A stretch of 15,904 nucleotides of DNA, from positions 1 to 15,904 of the forward strand of contig CBIHNR010000131.1 in the NCBI GenBank assembly GCA_966211215.1, written 5' to 3'. The position numbers were made by a program, and so were the translations under genes. Below, in pieces: positions 1-7,000 of the stretch (position 1 is the first letter of the stretch; every line of letters starts with the position of its first letter). The notes below the pieces were generated by a model. It searched no databases and was not told where the DNA came from. It worked only from the letters and a program-made list of their open reading frames with translations. The DNA is from Desertivirga sp966211215. Lineage in GTDB: Bacteria; Bacteroidota; Bacteroidia; Sphingobacteriales; Sphingobacteriaceae.

Positions 1-418
1 TATTGTATACTAAATTTACGCCTTCTTTAAATGCAGTAACATCGGAAGCCGTTTCCATTGACTTTAAAGCCCTTTCGAAATCGTCAAGGGTTGGTAGTAA
101 ATTTACAATAACCTCTTTACCTGCAGTTTGCAATAATTCAACGCGCTCTTTTGTCGTACGTCTTTTGTAATTATCAAACTCGGCATACAAACGAAGATAT
201 TTGTCGTTAGCCTCTGCCAATTCTGCGCGTAATTTCTCTTCAACAGAAGGCTCAGATGCAGTTTCCTGTGTTACAGCCTCTGCTTCATTAATATCGGTTA
301 AGCTGTCTTTAACCTCTTCTTGTTCTTGGTTCATTTGTTTTTCTGTTTGATTTTCAGGAGTTTCCTGCTTCTCTTCTTGCGTTTTCTTCTTGTTTTTCAA
401 CATGTCTGAAAATTTCAT
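1..418 (-). CDS. grpE: GrpE, nucleotide exchange factor of DnaK (5' part, cut by window edge)
   Basis: GrpE releases ADP from DnaK in the cytoplasmic Hsp70 cycle. I translated the minus strand from the ATG at 416-418; about 139 codons are visible and the frame is still open at position 1, so the C-terminal beta domain is missing. Residues 1 to about 60 are a low-complexity Glu/Gln/Lys-rich tail typical of GrpE N-termini. The GrpE core follows, with the run EFDNYKRRTTKERVELL and then LLPTLDDFERAL, which matches the conserved helix region. A downstream in-frame Met (codon 6) is possible, but the first ATG gives the usual length. The gene lies 92 bp behind the ftsE-like stop, so it probably has its own promoter (see 432-446). 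dnaJ commonly follows grpE in this phylum, but it would lie outside the window. Identification is firm. Confidence 0.93.
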   Translation of the reverse strand, partial: MKFSDMLKNKKKTQEEKQETPENQTEKQMNQEQEEVKDSLTDINEAEAVTQETASEPSVEEKLRAELAEANDKYLRLYAEFDNYKRRTTKERVELLQTAGKEVIVNLLPTLDDFERALKSMETASDVTAFKEGVNLVYN

Positions 419-431
419 ATTGCTGTTATAG

Positions 432-446
432 GGCAAAATTTTTGCC
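432..446 (-). promoter_or_regulatory. Inverted repeat with GG-N10-GC spacing upstream of grpE (sigma-54-like candidate)
   Basis: On the minus strand this reads GGCAAAAATTTTGCC, two perfect 7-nt arms around one base. With the preceding T it is TGGCA-N6-TTGC, which fits the -24/-12 spacing of sigma-54 promoters (GG and GC ten bases apart). The -12 GC lies about 15 nt before the grpE ATG, so a transcript would have a very short leader. Alternatively it is a repressor operator. That it regulates grpE is inference. Confidence 0.35.
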
Positions 447-464
447 AGTTCACAAAATCCGTCA

Positions 465-475
465 CACTGTCAGTG
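465..475. promoter_or_regulatory. Small palindrome CACTGTCAGTG upstream of grpE
   Basis: A perfect 5-nt inverted repeat around a central T, about 47 bp before the grpE start. TGTCA-like half sites recur nearby (460-464 CGTCA, 468-472 and 501-505 TGTCA). It could be an operator or activator site working with the 432-446 element. There is no direct evidence of function. Confidence 0.25.
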
Positions 476-510
476 GATTGTAAGCCTCAGGCTAAACAAT
501 TGTCAGTCAG

Positions 511-1191
511 TTATATCTTAACATCTTCAACCACTTTCCCATTTTCACATTTAATTATGCGAGAAGGAAAGGTTCTGATGATATGATAATCGTGGGTGGC
601 CATTAGTACTGCTGTTCCCGAGCGGCTAATTTCTTTTAACAGAAGCATAATTTCTTCGGAAGTTTCGGGATCGAGATTTCCGGTTGGTTCGTCTGCCAGG
701 ATAATTTCGGGGTCATTTAACAGGGCCCGCGCAATTACCACGCGTTGTTGCTCTCCTCCTGATAATTCATGAGGCATCTTTTTTATTTTAGATCTCAAGC
801 CGACTTTTTCTAAAACATCACGAATGCGCTCTGCAATAAGATTTTTGTCCTTCCACCCGGTCGCGTTCATTACAAAGCGCATATTATCTTCAACAGTTCG
901 GTCTGTTAATAGTTGAAAGTCCTGGAAAACTATTCCAAGTTTCCTCCTCAGAAAAGGAACGTCTTTCTCAGCTAGTTTTTTAAGGTCATATCCGCCTGCA
1001 TGGCCTTCGCCTGAAGCGATATGGAGGTCGCCATAAATAATTTTAAGCAAGCTACTTTTTCCAGAGCCTGTTTGTCCGATAAGAAATACAAATTCGCCCT
1101 TGTCAATATGCAGGTTGACATTTGACAATACAAGGTGTTTTTGCTGATAAATATCTACGTTTTGTAGTTGTATAATTGTATTTCCAATCAT
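511..1191 (-). CDS. ftsE: FtsE-like ABC transporter ATPase
   Basis: A 226-residue cytoplasmic ABC ATPase of the FtsE/LolD/MacB type. All nucleotide-binding motifs are visible: Walker A GQTGSGKSS (39-47), Q-loop Gln90, signature LSGGEQQR (143-150), Walker B IILADEP (163-169) followed by TGNLD, and H-loop His200. FtsE pairs with the membrane protein FtsX to control septal peptidoglycan hydrolysis. The length and the sequence GIVFQDFQLLTDRTVEDN favour FtsE over LolD, but no ftsX is adjacent. That arrangement is, as far as I recall, usual in Bacteroidota. The ATG at 1189-1191 begins 2 bp after the stop of the small upstream gene, so it should be co-transcribed with the luxC-like gene. Family is certain; the exact name is somewhat less so. 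Confidence 0.85.
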   Translation of the reverse strand: MIGNTIIQLQNVDIYQQKHLVLSNVNLHIDKGEFVFLIGQTGSGKSSLLKIIYGDLHIASGEGHAGGYDLKKLAEKDVPFLRRKLGIVFQDFQLLTDRTVEDNMRFVMNATGWKDKNLIAERIRDVLEKVGLRSKIKKMPHELSGGEQQRVVIARALLNDPEIILADEPTGNLDPETSEEIMLLLKEISRSGTAVLMATHDYHIIRTFPSRIIKCENGKVVEDVKI

Positions 1192-1193
1192 AT

Positions 1194-1427
1194 TTAAAGC
1201 TCTAGTTTAACAATTTTTCCGAAAGGAAGCTCTTTGACTAAATTCATAATGTATTCGGCTTTTTCGCCGAGGCCCACCTTTTCAAGCGATTTGTCCGGGC
1301 GGTCTACCCTGAAGTAAGCCAGTAGAGTAAATTTATCATCACGTAATTGCACGTAATCAGGGATTTTTGCCACTCCTTTTACTTTGATGATATACATGCA
1401 GCCAAAGTTAGAATTTTTTCCCGCCAA
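1194..1427 (-). CDS. Small conserved protein of unknown function between luxC-like and ftsE
   Basis: The open frame runs from a TTG at 1425-1427 (77 residues). The better start is probably the in-frame ATG at 1395-1397, giving 67 residues beginning MYIIKVKGVAKIPDYVQLRDD. No Shine-Dalgarno sequence decides between them. It is a compact, mixed alpha/beta-looking soluble protein with conserved-looking stretches (KIPDYVQLRD, LLAYFRVDRPDKSLE, LPFGKIVKLEL) and no membrane segment or signal peptide. From memory, homologues in Sphingobacteriaceae are sometimes labelled fructose-6-phosphate aldolase. That enzyme has about 220 residues, so the label would be unsound here. Its position, 2 bp before ftsE and 8 or 38 bp after the luxC-like gene, implies co-transcription with both. 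Function unknown. Confidence 0.75.
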   Translation of the reverse strand: MAGKNSNFGCMYIIKVKGVAKIPDYVQLRDDKFTLLAYFRVDRPDKSLEKVGLGEKAEYIMNLVKELPFGKIVKLEL

Positions 1428-1435
1428 TTGGACGC

Positions 1436-2461
1436 TTATAATCCGGCCAAAAAAGCCAGGGTGTTAATGCCATCTGCGTAATCCCACAACTTAGGATGTT
1501 GGCTTTCGCCGAATTTAACCTGTTGCACATTTACATCAAGGTTAGTAGCGCAAACCAGGCATTGTATATTTTCTGCGACATTCCGCAATTTAGATTTAAC
1601 TGTCTCCAGGTGATCATACTCCTCATAATAAATTACAGCCAGGGGAGAAGCAAGGCGCTCATCTTCCTTAAGCAGTACAAAGCCGTTGTCTAAATGGGCT
1701 TCTCTGTTAACAAGGAAAATAGACTTATTATAATCGTAATTGTTGTTGTATTTGTGGTGGTTTATGATTTTGTTATAAGGCTCAATCGCCTCAAAAAACA
1801 GCCTGAAATTGTACCCTTTTGGAACAAAAAGCTTAGAAACATTCCTGCAACCTAATCCAAAGTAGTCGAAAATGTCCTGCCCGAGGTGAAATAGATCTGC
1901 ATTGCTTTCCTCGCCGGTTAAAACCGCAACACTATTTCGGTTCTTCCGGATAATGTGGGGCACTTTGCTAAAATAATGTTCAAAGTATCGGGAAGTATTG
2001 TTGCTCCCGGTTGCGATAACTGCGTCAAAATTGTCCAACCGTTCTGTAAACTGTATAAGTTCCTGAAACAGGGGTTCGGCCTCTGCCAATTTATTTAATA
2101 TATGTGGAATGAGTTGTGTGTCTTGCGAAGATAATTTAATCAACGCGATATGCCCCGTGGCCAATACGGAAACAATATCGTGGAAACCAACGAGAGGTAT
2201 ATTTCCAGCCAGTACTAATCCAACTCTTTTGGGCTGAGGATTTGACTCGGGCAAATTGTCGAGCCACAGGCTTAGATCTGGTTCATTTAATATTGATGCA
2301 ATTGCTTTTATTGCTTTCAAAGTTTCAGCTGGAGTAAACCATGCATTATAGTGATGCGCTGAATATATTAATTGGTTAAGATGCTCATTTCCAGATGATA
2401 GGTATTCCCCCAGTTGTAAAAAAGCTTTTTTTCGTTGCTGTAATGTCAAAATGAAACTCAT
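1436..2461 (-). CDS. LuxC-like acyl-CoA reductase
   Basis: A 341-residue cytoplasmic protein resembling the acyl-CoA reductase LuxC family (PF05893), related to aldehyde dehydrogenases, which reduces an activated acyl group to aldehyde with NADPH. Visible features are the nucleotide-binding-like stretch GLVLAGNIPLVGFHDIVSVL (81-100), TGSNNTSRYF (151-160), and GLGCRNVSKLFVPKGYN (203-218), whose Cys205 is the likely acyl-accepting nucleophile. It is shorter than bioluminescence LuxC (about 480 residues), as is usual for stand-alone Bacteroidota members. No luxD, luxE or luciferase genes are near, so its role is not light production; the substrate is unknown. The start ATG at 2459-2461 faces the ferredoxin gene 92 bp away, and the gene probably heads the operon running into ftsE. 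Confidence 0.82.
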   Translation of the reverse strand: MSFILTLQQRKKAFLQLGEYLSSGNEHLNQLIYSAHHYNAWFTPAETLKAIKAIASILNEPDLSLWLDNLPESNPQPKRVGLVLAGNIPLVGFHDIVSVLATGHIALIKLSSQDTQLIPHILNKLAEAEPLFQELIQFTERLDNFDAVIATGSNNTSRYFEHYFSKVPHIIRKNRNSVAVLTGEESNADLFHLGQDIFDYFGLGCRNVSKLFVPKGYNFRLFFEAIEPYNKIINHHKYNNNYDYNKSIFLVNREAHLDNGFVLLKEDERLASPLAVIYYEEYDHLETVKSKLRNVAENIQCLVCATNLDVNVQQVKFGESQHPKLWDYADGINTLAFLAGL

Positions 2462-2485
2462 TAAAATAAAGTCAACCTATTGTGT

Positions 2486-2494
2486 TATATTTGC
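2486..2494 (+). promoter_or_regulatory. Putative -7 element of the ferredoxin promoter
   Basis: TATATTTGC matches the Bacteroidota -7 consensus TAnnTTTG, and the predicted transcript start falls about 50 nt before the ferredoxin ATG. No clear TTTG is seen about 19 nt upstream, so only half the promoter is supported. Confidence 0.45.
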
Positions 2495-2520
2495 ATTGTT
2501 TTTGCATTAGGTAAGCGATT

Positions 2521-2529
2521 GCAAAATTA
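2521..2529 (-). promoter_or_regulatory. Putative -7 element of the luxC-like operon promoter
   Basis: The minus strand reads TAATTTTGC, matching TAnnTTTG, about 60 nt before the luxC-like ATG. No good -33 TTTG is present. If both this site and the one at 2486 are active, the two divergent transcripts would overlap by a few bases at their 5' ends. Confidence 0.38.
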
Positions 2530-2553
2530 AGTTAAGGAAAAGACATTTAGAAC

Positions 2554-2907
2554 ATGGCGATAAAAATAACAGACGAATGCATTAATTGCGGAGCTTGTGA
2601 GCCGGAATGCCCTAATAATGCTATTTATGATGCTGGCGTTGCATGGCGTTTTTCTGACGGTACAGCGTTGAAAGGCGTTATTGATTTTGGTGATGGAACT
2701 ACTTTAAACGCTGAAGAAGCTCAAAGTGCAATCTCAGACGAATTCTATTATATTGTTTCTGATAAATGTACAGAGTGTAAAGGGTTTCATGATGAGCCTC
2801 AGTGTGCTGCGGTTTGTCCTGTAGACTGCTGCGTAGATGACGAAGATGTACGTGAAACAGAAGAAGAGTTACTTGCCAAGAAAGCATGGCTTCATATGGA
2901 AGGATAA
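2554..2907 (+). CDS. 2[4Fe-4S] ferredoxin, Allochromatium type
   Basis: A 117-residue soluble electron carrier with two cysteine clusters. The first is C9-x2-C12-x2-C15-x3-C19-P. The second is C72-x2-C75-x8-C84-x3-C88-P, whose eight-residue loop is the mark of the Allochromatium/'YfhL' ferredoxin type rather than the clostridial one. Cys92 and Cys93 follow. Between the clusters lies a long insertion (about residues 25-68, with WRFSDGT and DFGDGTT), making it longer than classical 60-80-residue ferredoxins, and the C-terminus is acidic. The start ATG at 2554 puts the first cluster at residue 9, as expected. It is divergent from the luxC-like gene, and I recall this pairing from other Bacteroidota, which suggests a shared redox pathway. 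Its redox partner cannot be read from the sequence. Confidence 0.9.
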   Translation: MAIKITDECINCGACEPECPNNAIYDAGVAWRFSDGTALKGVIDFGDGTTLNAEEAQSAISDEFYYIVSDKCTECKGFHDEPQCAAVCPVDCCVDDEDVRETEEELLAKKAWLHMEG

Positions 2908-2926
2908 TATTAAAATTGTAATAAGG

Positions 2927-2959
2927 AAAAAGGCAGCCTGTAACCAGGTTGCCTTTTTT
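2927..2959 (+). terminator. Rho-independent terminator after the ferredoxin gene
   Basis: The stem AAAGGCAGCCTG pairs with CAGGTTGCCTTT (one G-U pair) around the loop TAAC, flanked by an A-run and a T-run. It begins 20 bp after the ferredoxin stop. The symmetric A/T flanks let it also end the convergent minus-strand transcript from the gene at 2998-3459. Confidence 0.9.
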
Positions 2960-2997
2960 GTTGGAATTGCTTCTATCAAGGCACTGTCCTGATAGCG

Positions 2998-3459
2998 CTA
3001 TTTTTGATGGGCATATCTTTCTTCAAGGTGTTGCACGTTTTTCAAGCATTCATTAATATCTTCCCGCTGGGCAATTAACATTTGACGTAGGCCATAGCCC
3101 ATATTTTCATCGCTCAGTACTTTATCATAGGCTTCTACGGCAGCTTTCTCACCAGTAATAACCGCATCAATAACTGCATGGTTATCGTTCGCAGTAAACA
3201 CAGTTTTAATATCAATCCATGTGCGGTGTAACGTCCCAAGCGGCCCGCCTTTTTCGTTATCTGCATCGCCGCCATGTTGCCTGATGGTGCTTTTTAATTC
3301 CATTTCAAATTCAGCCCTTTGAATAGAATAAGTAGTAAAAAGGGCCTTCAGCTCTGCTGCGTCTGCATTTTCCGCGGCATTTTTATAGCCTTCTTTTCCA
3401 TCATTGGCAATTGCTAGAAGATGGGTTAAGTTTCCGATGATTTTTTTATTCGCTTCCAT
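2998..3459 (-). CDS. PA2169-family four-helix-bundle protein (DUF2383, ferritin-like)
   Basis: A 153-residue all-helical soluble protein. Its start (NKKIIGNLTHLLAIANDGKEGYKNAAE), the middle section GGPLGTLHRTWIDIK (71-85) and the EKAAVEAYDKVL segment (104-115) match the pattern I know for the PA2169/TIGR02284 family, which has a ferritin-like four-helix fold. Glu and His residues suited to metal binding occur in the helices (for example Glu23, Glu51, Glu54, Glu104), but which of them bind is not shown. Members are often stress-related and of unknown biochemical role. The ATG at 3457-3459 is the natural start, with an AAAAGAC stretch upstream as a weak ribosome site. The gene stands alone, convergent with the ferredoxin gene and sharing its terminator. 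Confidence 0.82.
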   Translation of the reverse strand: MEANKKIIGNLTHLLAIANDGKEGYKNAAENADAAELKALFTTYSIQRAEFEMELKSTIRQHGGDADNEKGGPLGTLHRTWIDIKTVFTANDNHAVIDAVITGEKAAVEAYDKVLSDENMGYGLRQMLIAQREDINECLKNVQHLEERYAHQK

Positions 3460-3514
3460 AGTTATTTGTCTTTTGATTAATCTTTTTCTGTTGTTTACTA
3501 CATTGAAGCCTTGT

Positions 3515-3546
3515 ACAACATAGTCTATTTAATGCAACTTCGCAAA
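3515..3546 (-). promoter_or_regulatory. Weak promoter candidate for the DUF2383 gene
   Basis: On the minus strand an exact TTTG (3543-3546) is followed after 20 nt by TATGTTGT (3515-3522), which keeps the TA and two T's of TAnnTTTG but not the end. It lies 56 nt upstream of the ATG at 3459. Spacing is right but the -7 match is imperfect. Confidence 0.3.
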
Positions 3547-3560
3547 TCGTGGCGTTGCAT
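3532..3560. repeat. Inverted repeat ATGCAAC...GTTGCAT
   Basis: Perfect 7-nt arms at 3532-3538 and 3554-3560 enclose 15 nt; an alternative pairing adds CGC/GCG inside a bulge. It lies at the edge of the less AT-rich intergenic block. It overlaps the -33 site of the DUF2383 promoter candidate, so it could be an operator or part of a dispersed intergenic repeat. Confidence 0.45.
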
Positions 3561-3948
3561 ACAAGGCCTGCTCCTCTTTGATAGTCCCCAGGGCTTGCTC
3601 TGCCCAAATAAGCCTTTCATTTCATTGCGTCATGCTTCTTTCTTGCAGCTTTTATGCCAATTATCGTTTTCGAGTCTGTGCTAAATGTTTTTAGCGCAAT
3701 ACACATTTTTAATTCGCCTCTAAATAAGTTTTTTTGCCTAAGGCGTTAATATGAAAATTCTGGTAGAAAAAAATTAGCTTACTGAGTTTTCATCGATTTG
3801 ACGATTAAAGTGTTATTAATTAGCTAGGTATAATTTTTAACACTGTGCAACCAAAAAGAGTTTTTAAATAATAAGCACCAGAATGCTGGATAAAATCGAT
3901 TTCTGTGCTAAAAATGGAAACTTTGTATACAATCTAATCGTAATGATG

Positions 3949-3981
3949 TTTCAGTTTAATGTAAAAAAAGTACTATACTTG
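3949..3981 (+). promoter_or_regulatory. Weak promoter candidate for the signalling operon
   Basis: TATACTTG (3974-3981) differs from TAnnTTTG by one base and is preceded, 21 nt upstream, by TTTC (3949-3952). A start about 7 nt downstream would give a leader of roughly 15 nt before the ATG at 4003. Similarity is modest. Confidence 0.33.
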
Positions 3982-4002
3982 AAATTCAATAACGCCGTAT
4001 AA

Positions 4003-7000
4003 ATGCAAAAATTTTCCTTTAAACAGCAAGTACTATCAGGCTTTGTGGCAACACTAGCTGTTGTGTTTGTTTTAGCTGTGGTATCGTACCTGAGTATCAA
4101 AGATTTGGAGAGTAGTGAGGGATGGGTAAACCGTACTGAAGATGTAATCGAATGTACCAACCAAATTAGGCACCATATGGCCGAGGCGGAAGCCAGTGAA
4201 AGAGGTTATATTATTACCGGAGTGCCTAAATTTCTCGACAAGTATAATTTCTCAATAAACCTTGTTGAACCTTCTGTTAACCAGTTAAAGGATTTAGTTA
4301 ATGATAATCCTTCCCAGGCTCTAAATGTCGACACTCTTTCGCAGTATACGGCATTGAAGGTAAATCATATGAAGGATCTTTTATATCTGCACGATTCTAA
4401 AAGTTTCGAGGCAAGCCGCGAGGAGATAAAAGCTTCGAAGGGGAAGTTTTACATGGATAAGGTTTATGAAAGTTTAAACCGTATTCAAAATGTGGAAAAA
4501 AGATTACTTAAGCAGAGAAAGGAAGCAATGTTAAAAAGCCGGAACCGTACTCAAGCCATAATTCTTGGCGGCTCCTTTTTGATATTTTGCCTGGTTGTGA
4601 TTTTGTTCAATTTTATCCGCAAAAACTTTGATGTACAAAAAAAGATAGAGGACGAGGTAAGAGAAAGCCATAACAAGCTTGAGAAGATCACCCTGGAAAA
4701 TGAACGCCAGAATTGGATGTTAGAAGGTGCTGTACTCGTAGACGGAGCTATGCGCGGGGCACAAACACTGGAAGAAAGAGCAATTGCATTAGTTGTTGAA
4801 ATTTCCAAACATGTTAAAGCTGACCTTGGTGTTATATATATTGCAGAACCAAGCGGAAGGCAGCTTAATCTAATGGGGGCATATGCGTTTCCTATGGAAG
4901 CTGCAAAGAAAACTATAAAAGCAGACGAAGGTTTAATTGGCCAGGCGATTGTACAAAAGAAGGGCGTTTTATTTAGCGATATTCCGGCAGACTATGTAAA
5001 AGTTAGCTCAGGGCTTGGTTACAGCGTTCCAAAGGCAATTTTTGTGCAGCCCATTTATAATCAGGACAAGTTAAAAGGTGTAATCGAACTTGCTTTTGTA
5101 AACGAGCCCCCGTCGCACACTGCAGAATTCTTTAACAAAGTTGTATATAGCATTGGAGTTGCAATCCAAGCTGCTGAGGGCCGTGTTGAGATGATGCAGT
5201 TATTTGAACAGACTCAACAGCAGGCAGAAGAATTGGAAAGCCAGCATGAAGAGTTGCGTACTACTAATGAGGAACTTACTCGTAAGACTCAGCAATTACA
5301 GGCATCCGAAGAGGAACTAATGGTTCAACAGGAAGAGTTAAGGCAAACAAACTCTGAGTTGGAAGAAAAGGCTGAATTGTTGGAGGAAAGAAACAAGGCT
5401 ATTGAAGAAGCAAACCGTGCTATACAAATAAAAGCTGAAGAGGTAGAGCAAACAAGTAAGTATAAATCGGAATTCCTGGCAAATATGAGCCACGAGTTGC
5501 GTACGCCTCTTAACAGTATCTTAATTCTGGCTAAAATCTTGAGGGAAAATAAGCAGGCTACACTTACTGAAGAACAAATCAAGTATGCAGGTGTAATTCA
5601 TACAGCAGGCAGCGATCTTCTTAACTTAATCAACGATATTCTTGACCTTTCTAAAATCGAGTCAGGTAAAGTTGAGCTATCACTGGAAGATATTAGTATC
5701 CGCGAAATGAAGAGCGATGCCGAGCTTCTATTCAATGAAGTGGCGAATAACAAAAAGGTAAACTTCAGCTATAACATCGGGCCAAACGTGCCTTCAAAAA
5801 TAGTTTCTGACCGCCAGCGTGTTGAGCAGATTATTAAAAATCTTCTATCCAATGCATTCAAGTTCACCCCAGAGAACGGTGCTGTTTCGGTTAATGTAGA
5901 ACTTGCACAAGGAATGGAATTTGGTAACGAAGCTTTACGCTCAGCAAATGCGGTAGTGGCATTTAACGTTAAAGACACCGGTATCGGTATCCCCTTAGAT
6001 AAACAAAAAGCCATATTTGAGGCATTCCAGCAGGCTGATGGATCTACAAGCCGTAAATACGGAGGTACCGGCTTAGGTTTATCCATCTGTCGTGAGCTTG
6101 CTTCATTGCTGAATGGAGAAATTCAACTTTCGAGTGAGCCGGGTAAGGGAAGTACATTTACTCTTTACTTGCCTGCTGTTGCAGAGGCTAAAGTTTCAGC
6201 AGAAATCCCAGCGAGCGTTCCGGTGGCTGCTGCTCCTGCTCCGACTCCCGTTATACAGCAGCATGTTCCGGCTGTAGCACCGGCGGCGCAAGCGGCTTCA
6301 GTTGAAGCCGGTAAGGCTAAGCTTCCTGAAGCTGCCAAAGAATACACTTTGCTGATTGTTGAGGACGATCCGAACTTTGCGGAGATTCTTAAAGATTATG
6401 CTATCGAGAGAGGTTTCAAACCTGTTTTAGCAATGCAAGGCGATACTGGCCTGCAAATGGCAAAAGAAATTAAGCCGGATGCAATTGTATTGGATATTAT
6501 GTTGCCGGTGATGGATGGATGGGCTGTGTTAAAACGCCTTAAAGAAGATCCGGAAACTTACAAGATCCCAGTTCATTTAATGTCGGCTAAAGATGAGGCT
6601 AACTCGAAAGCCAGAATGGAAGGGGCAATTGGCTTCCTTAAAAAGCCGGTTGATAAAGACGACTTAGACCATGCTTTTGATATCTTGATAGAGGATAGCG
6701 GCAAAGTAAAAATAAACAGGGTATTATTGGTTGAAGACCAGCGTATACAAAGTGACGCCTTAACCAATCAGTTGTTGTCAAAGAAGGTCGACGTCAAGCA
6801 GGCCTTCGATGGTGAAGAAACAATGCGCATCTTGCAGGAAGACCAAAATTTTGACTGTATAATTCTTGACCTTAAACTTCCGGATATCTCGGGGCTCGAC
6901 CTTCTTGAAAAAATAAAGAGTTACGAGAAGCTTGTAAGGATTCCGGTAGTAATTAATACTGCGATGGAGTTGGACAAAGATAGCATGGCCAGGGTTATGA

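Larger units (their letters stand above)
3460..4002. other. 543-bp intergenic region without a convincing gene
   Basis: Both strands were read for short genes; only frames of about 30 codons are open, with no recognisable product. The left third (about 3531-3720) is less AT-rich than the rest and contains a hairpin (3532-3560). The right part is very AT-rich and holds short palindromes (TTGTACAA at 3511-3518, AAATCGATTT at 3893-3902) and weak promoter-like sites for both flanking genes. No tRNA, IS end or CRISPR repeat was seen. Confidence 0.6.

Noticed and set aside
1496..1693. 65-codon plus-strand frame inside the luxC-like gene
   Set aside because: Antisense to a conserved coding region, with no ribosome site and no similarity seen.
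1436..2461. Possibility of a bioluminescence (lux) system
   Set aside because: Only a LuxC-like protein is present; no luxA, luxB, luxD or luxE, and the protein is of the short stand-alone type.
3631..3687. Frames of about 30 codons on the minus strand in the intergenic gap
   Set aside because: Too short, no ribosome site or recognisable product; kept only as part of the description of the gap.
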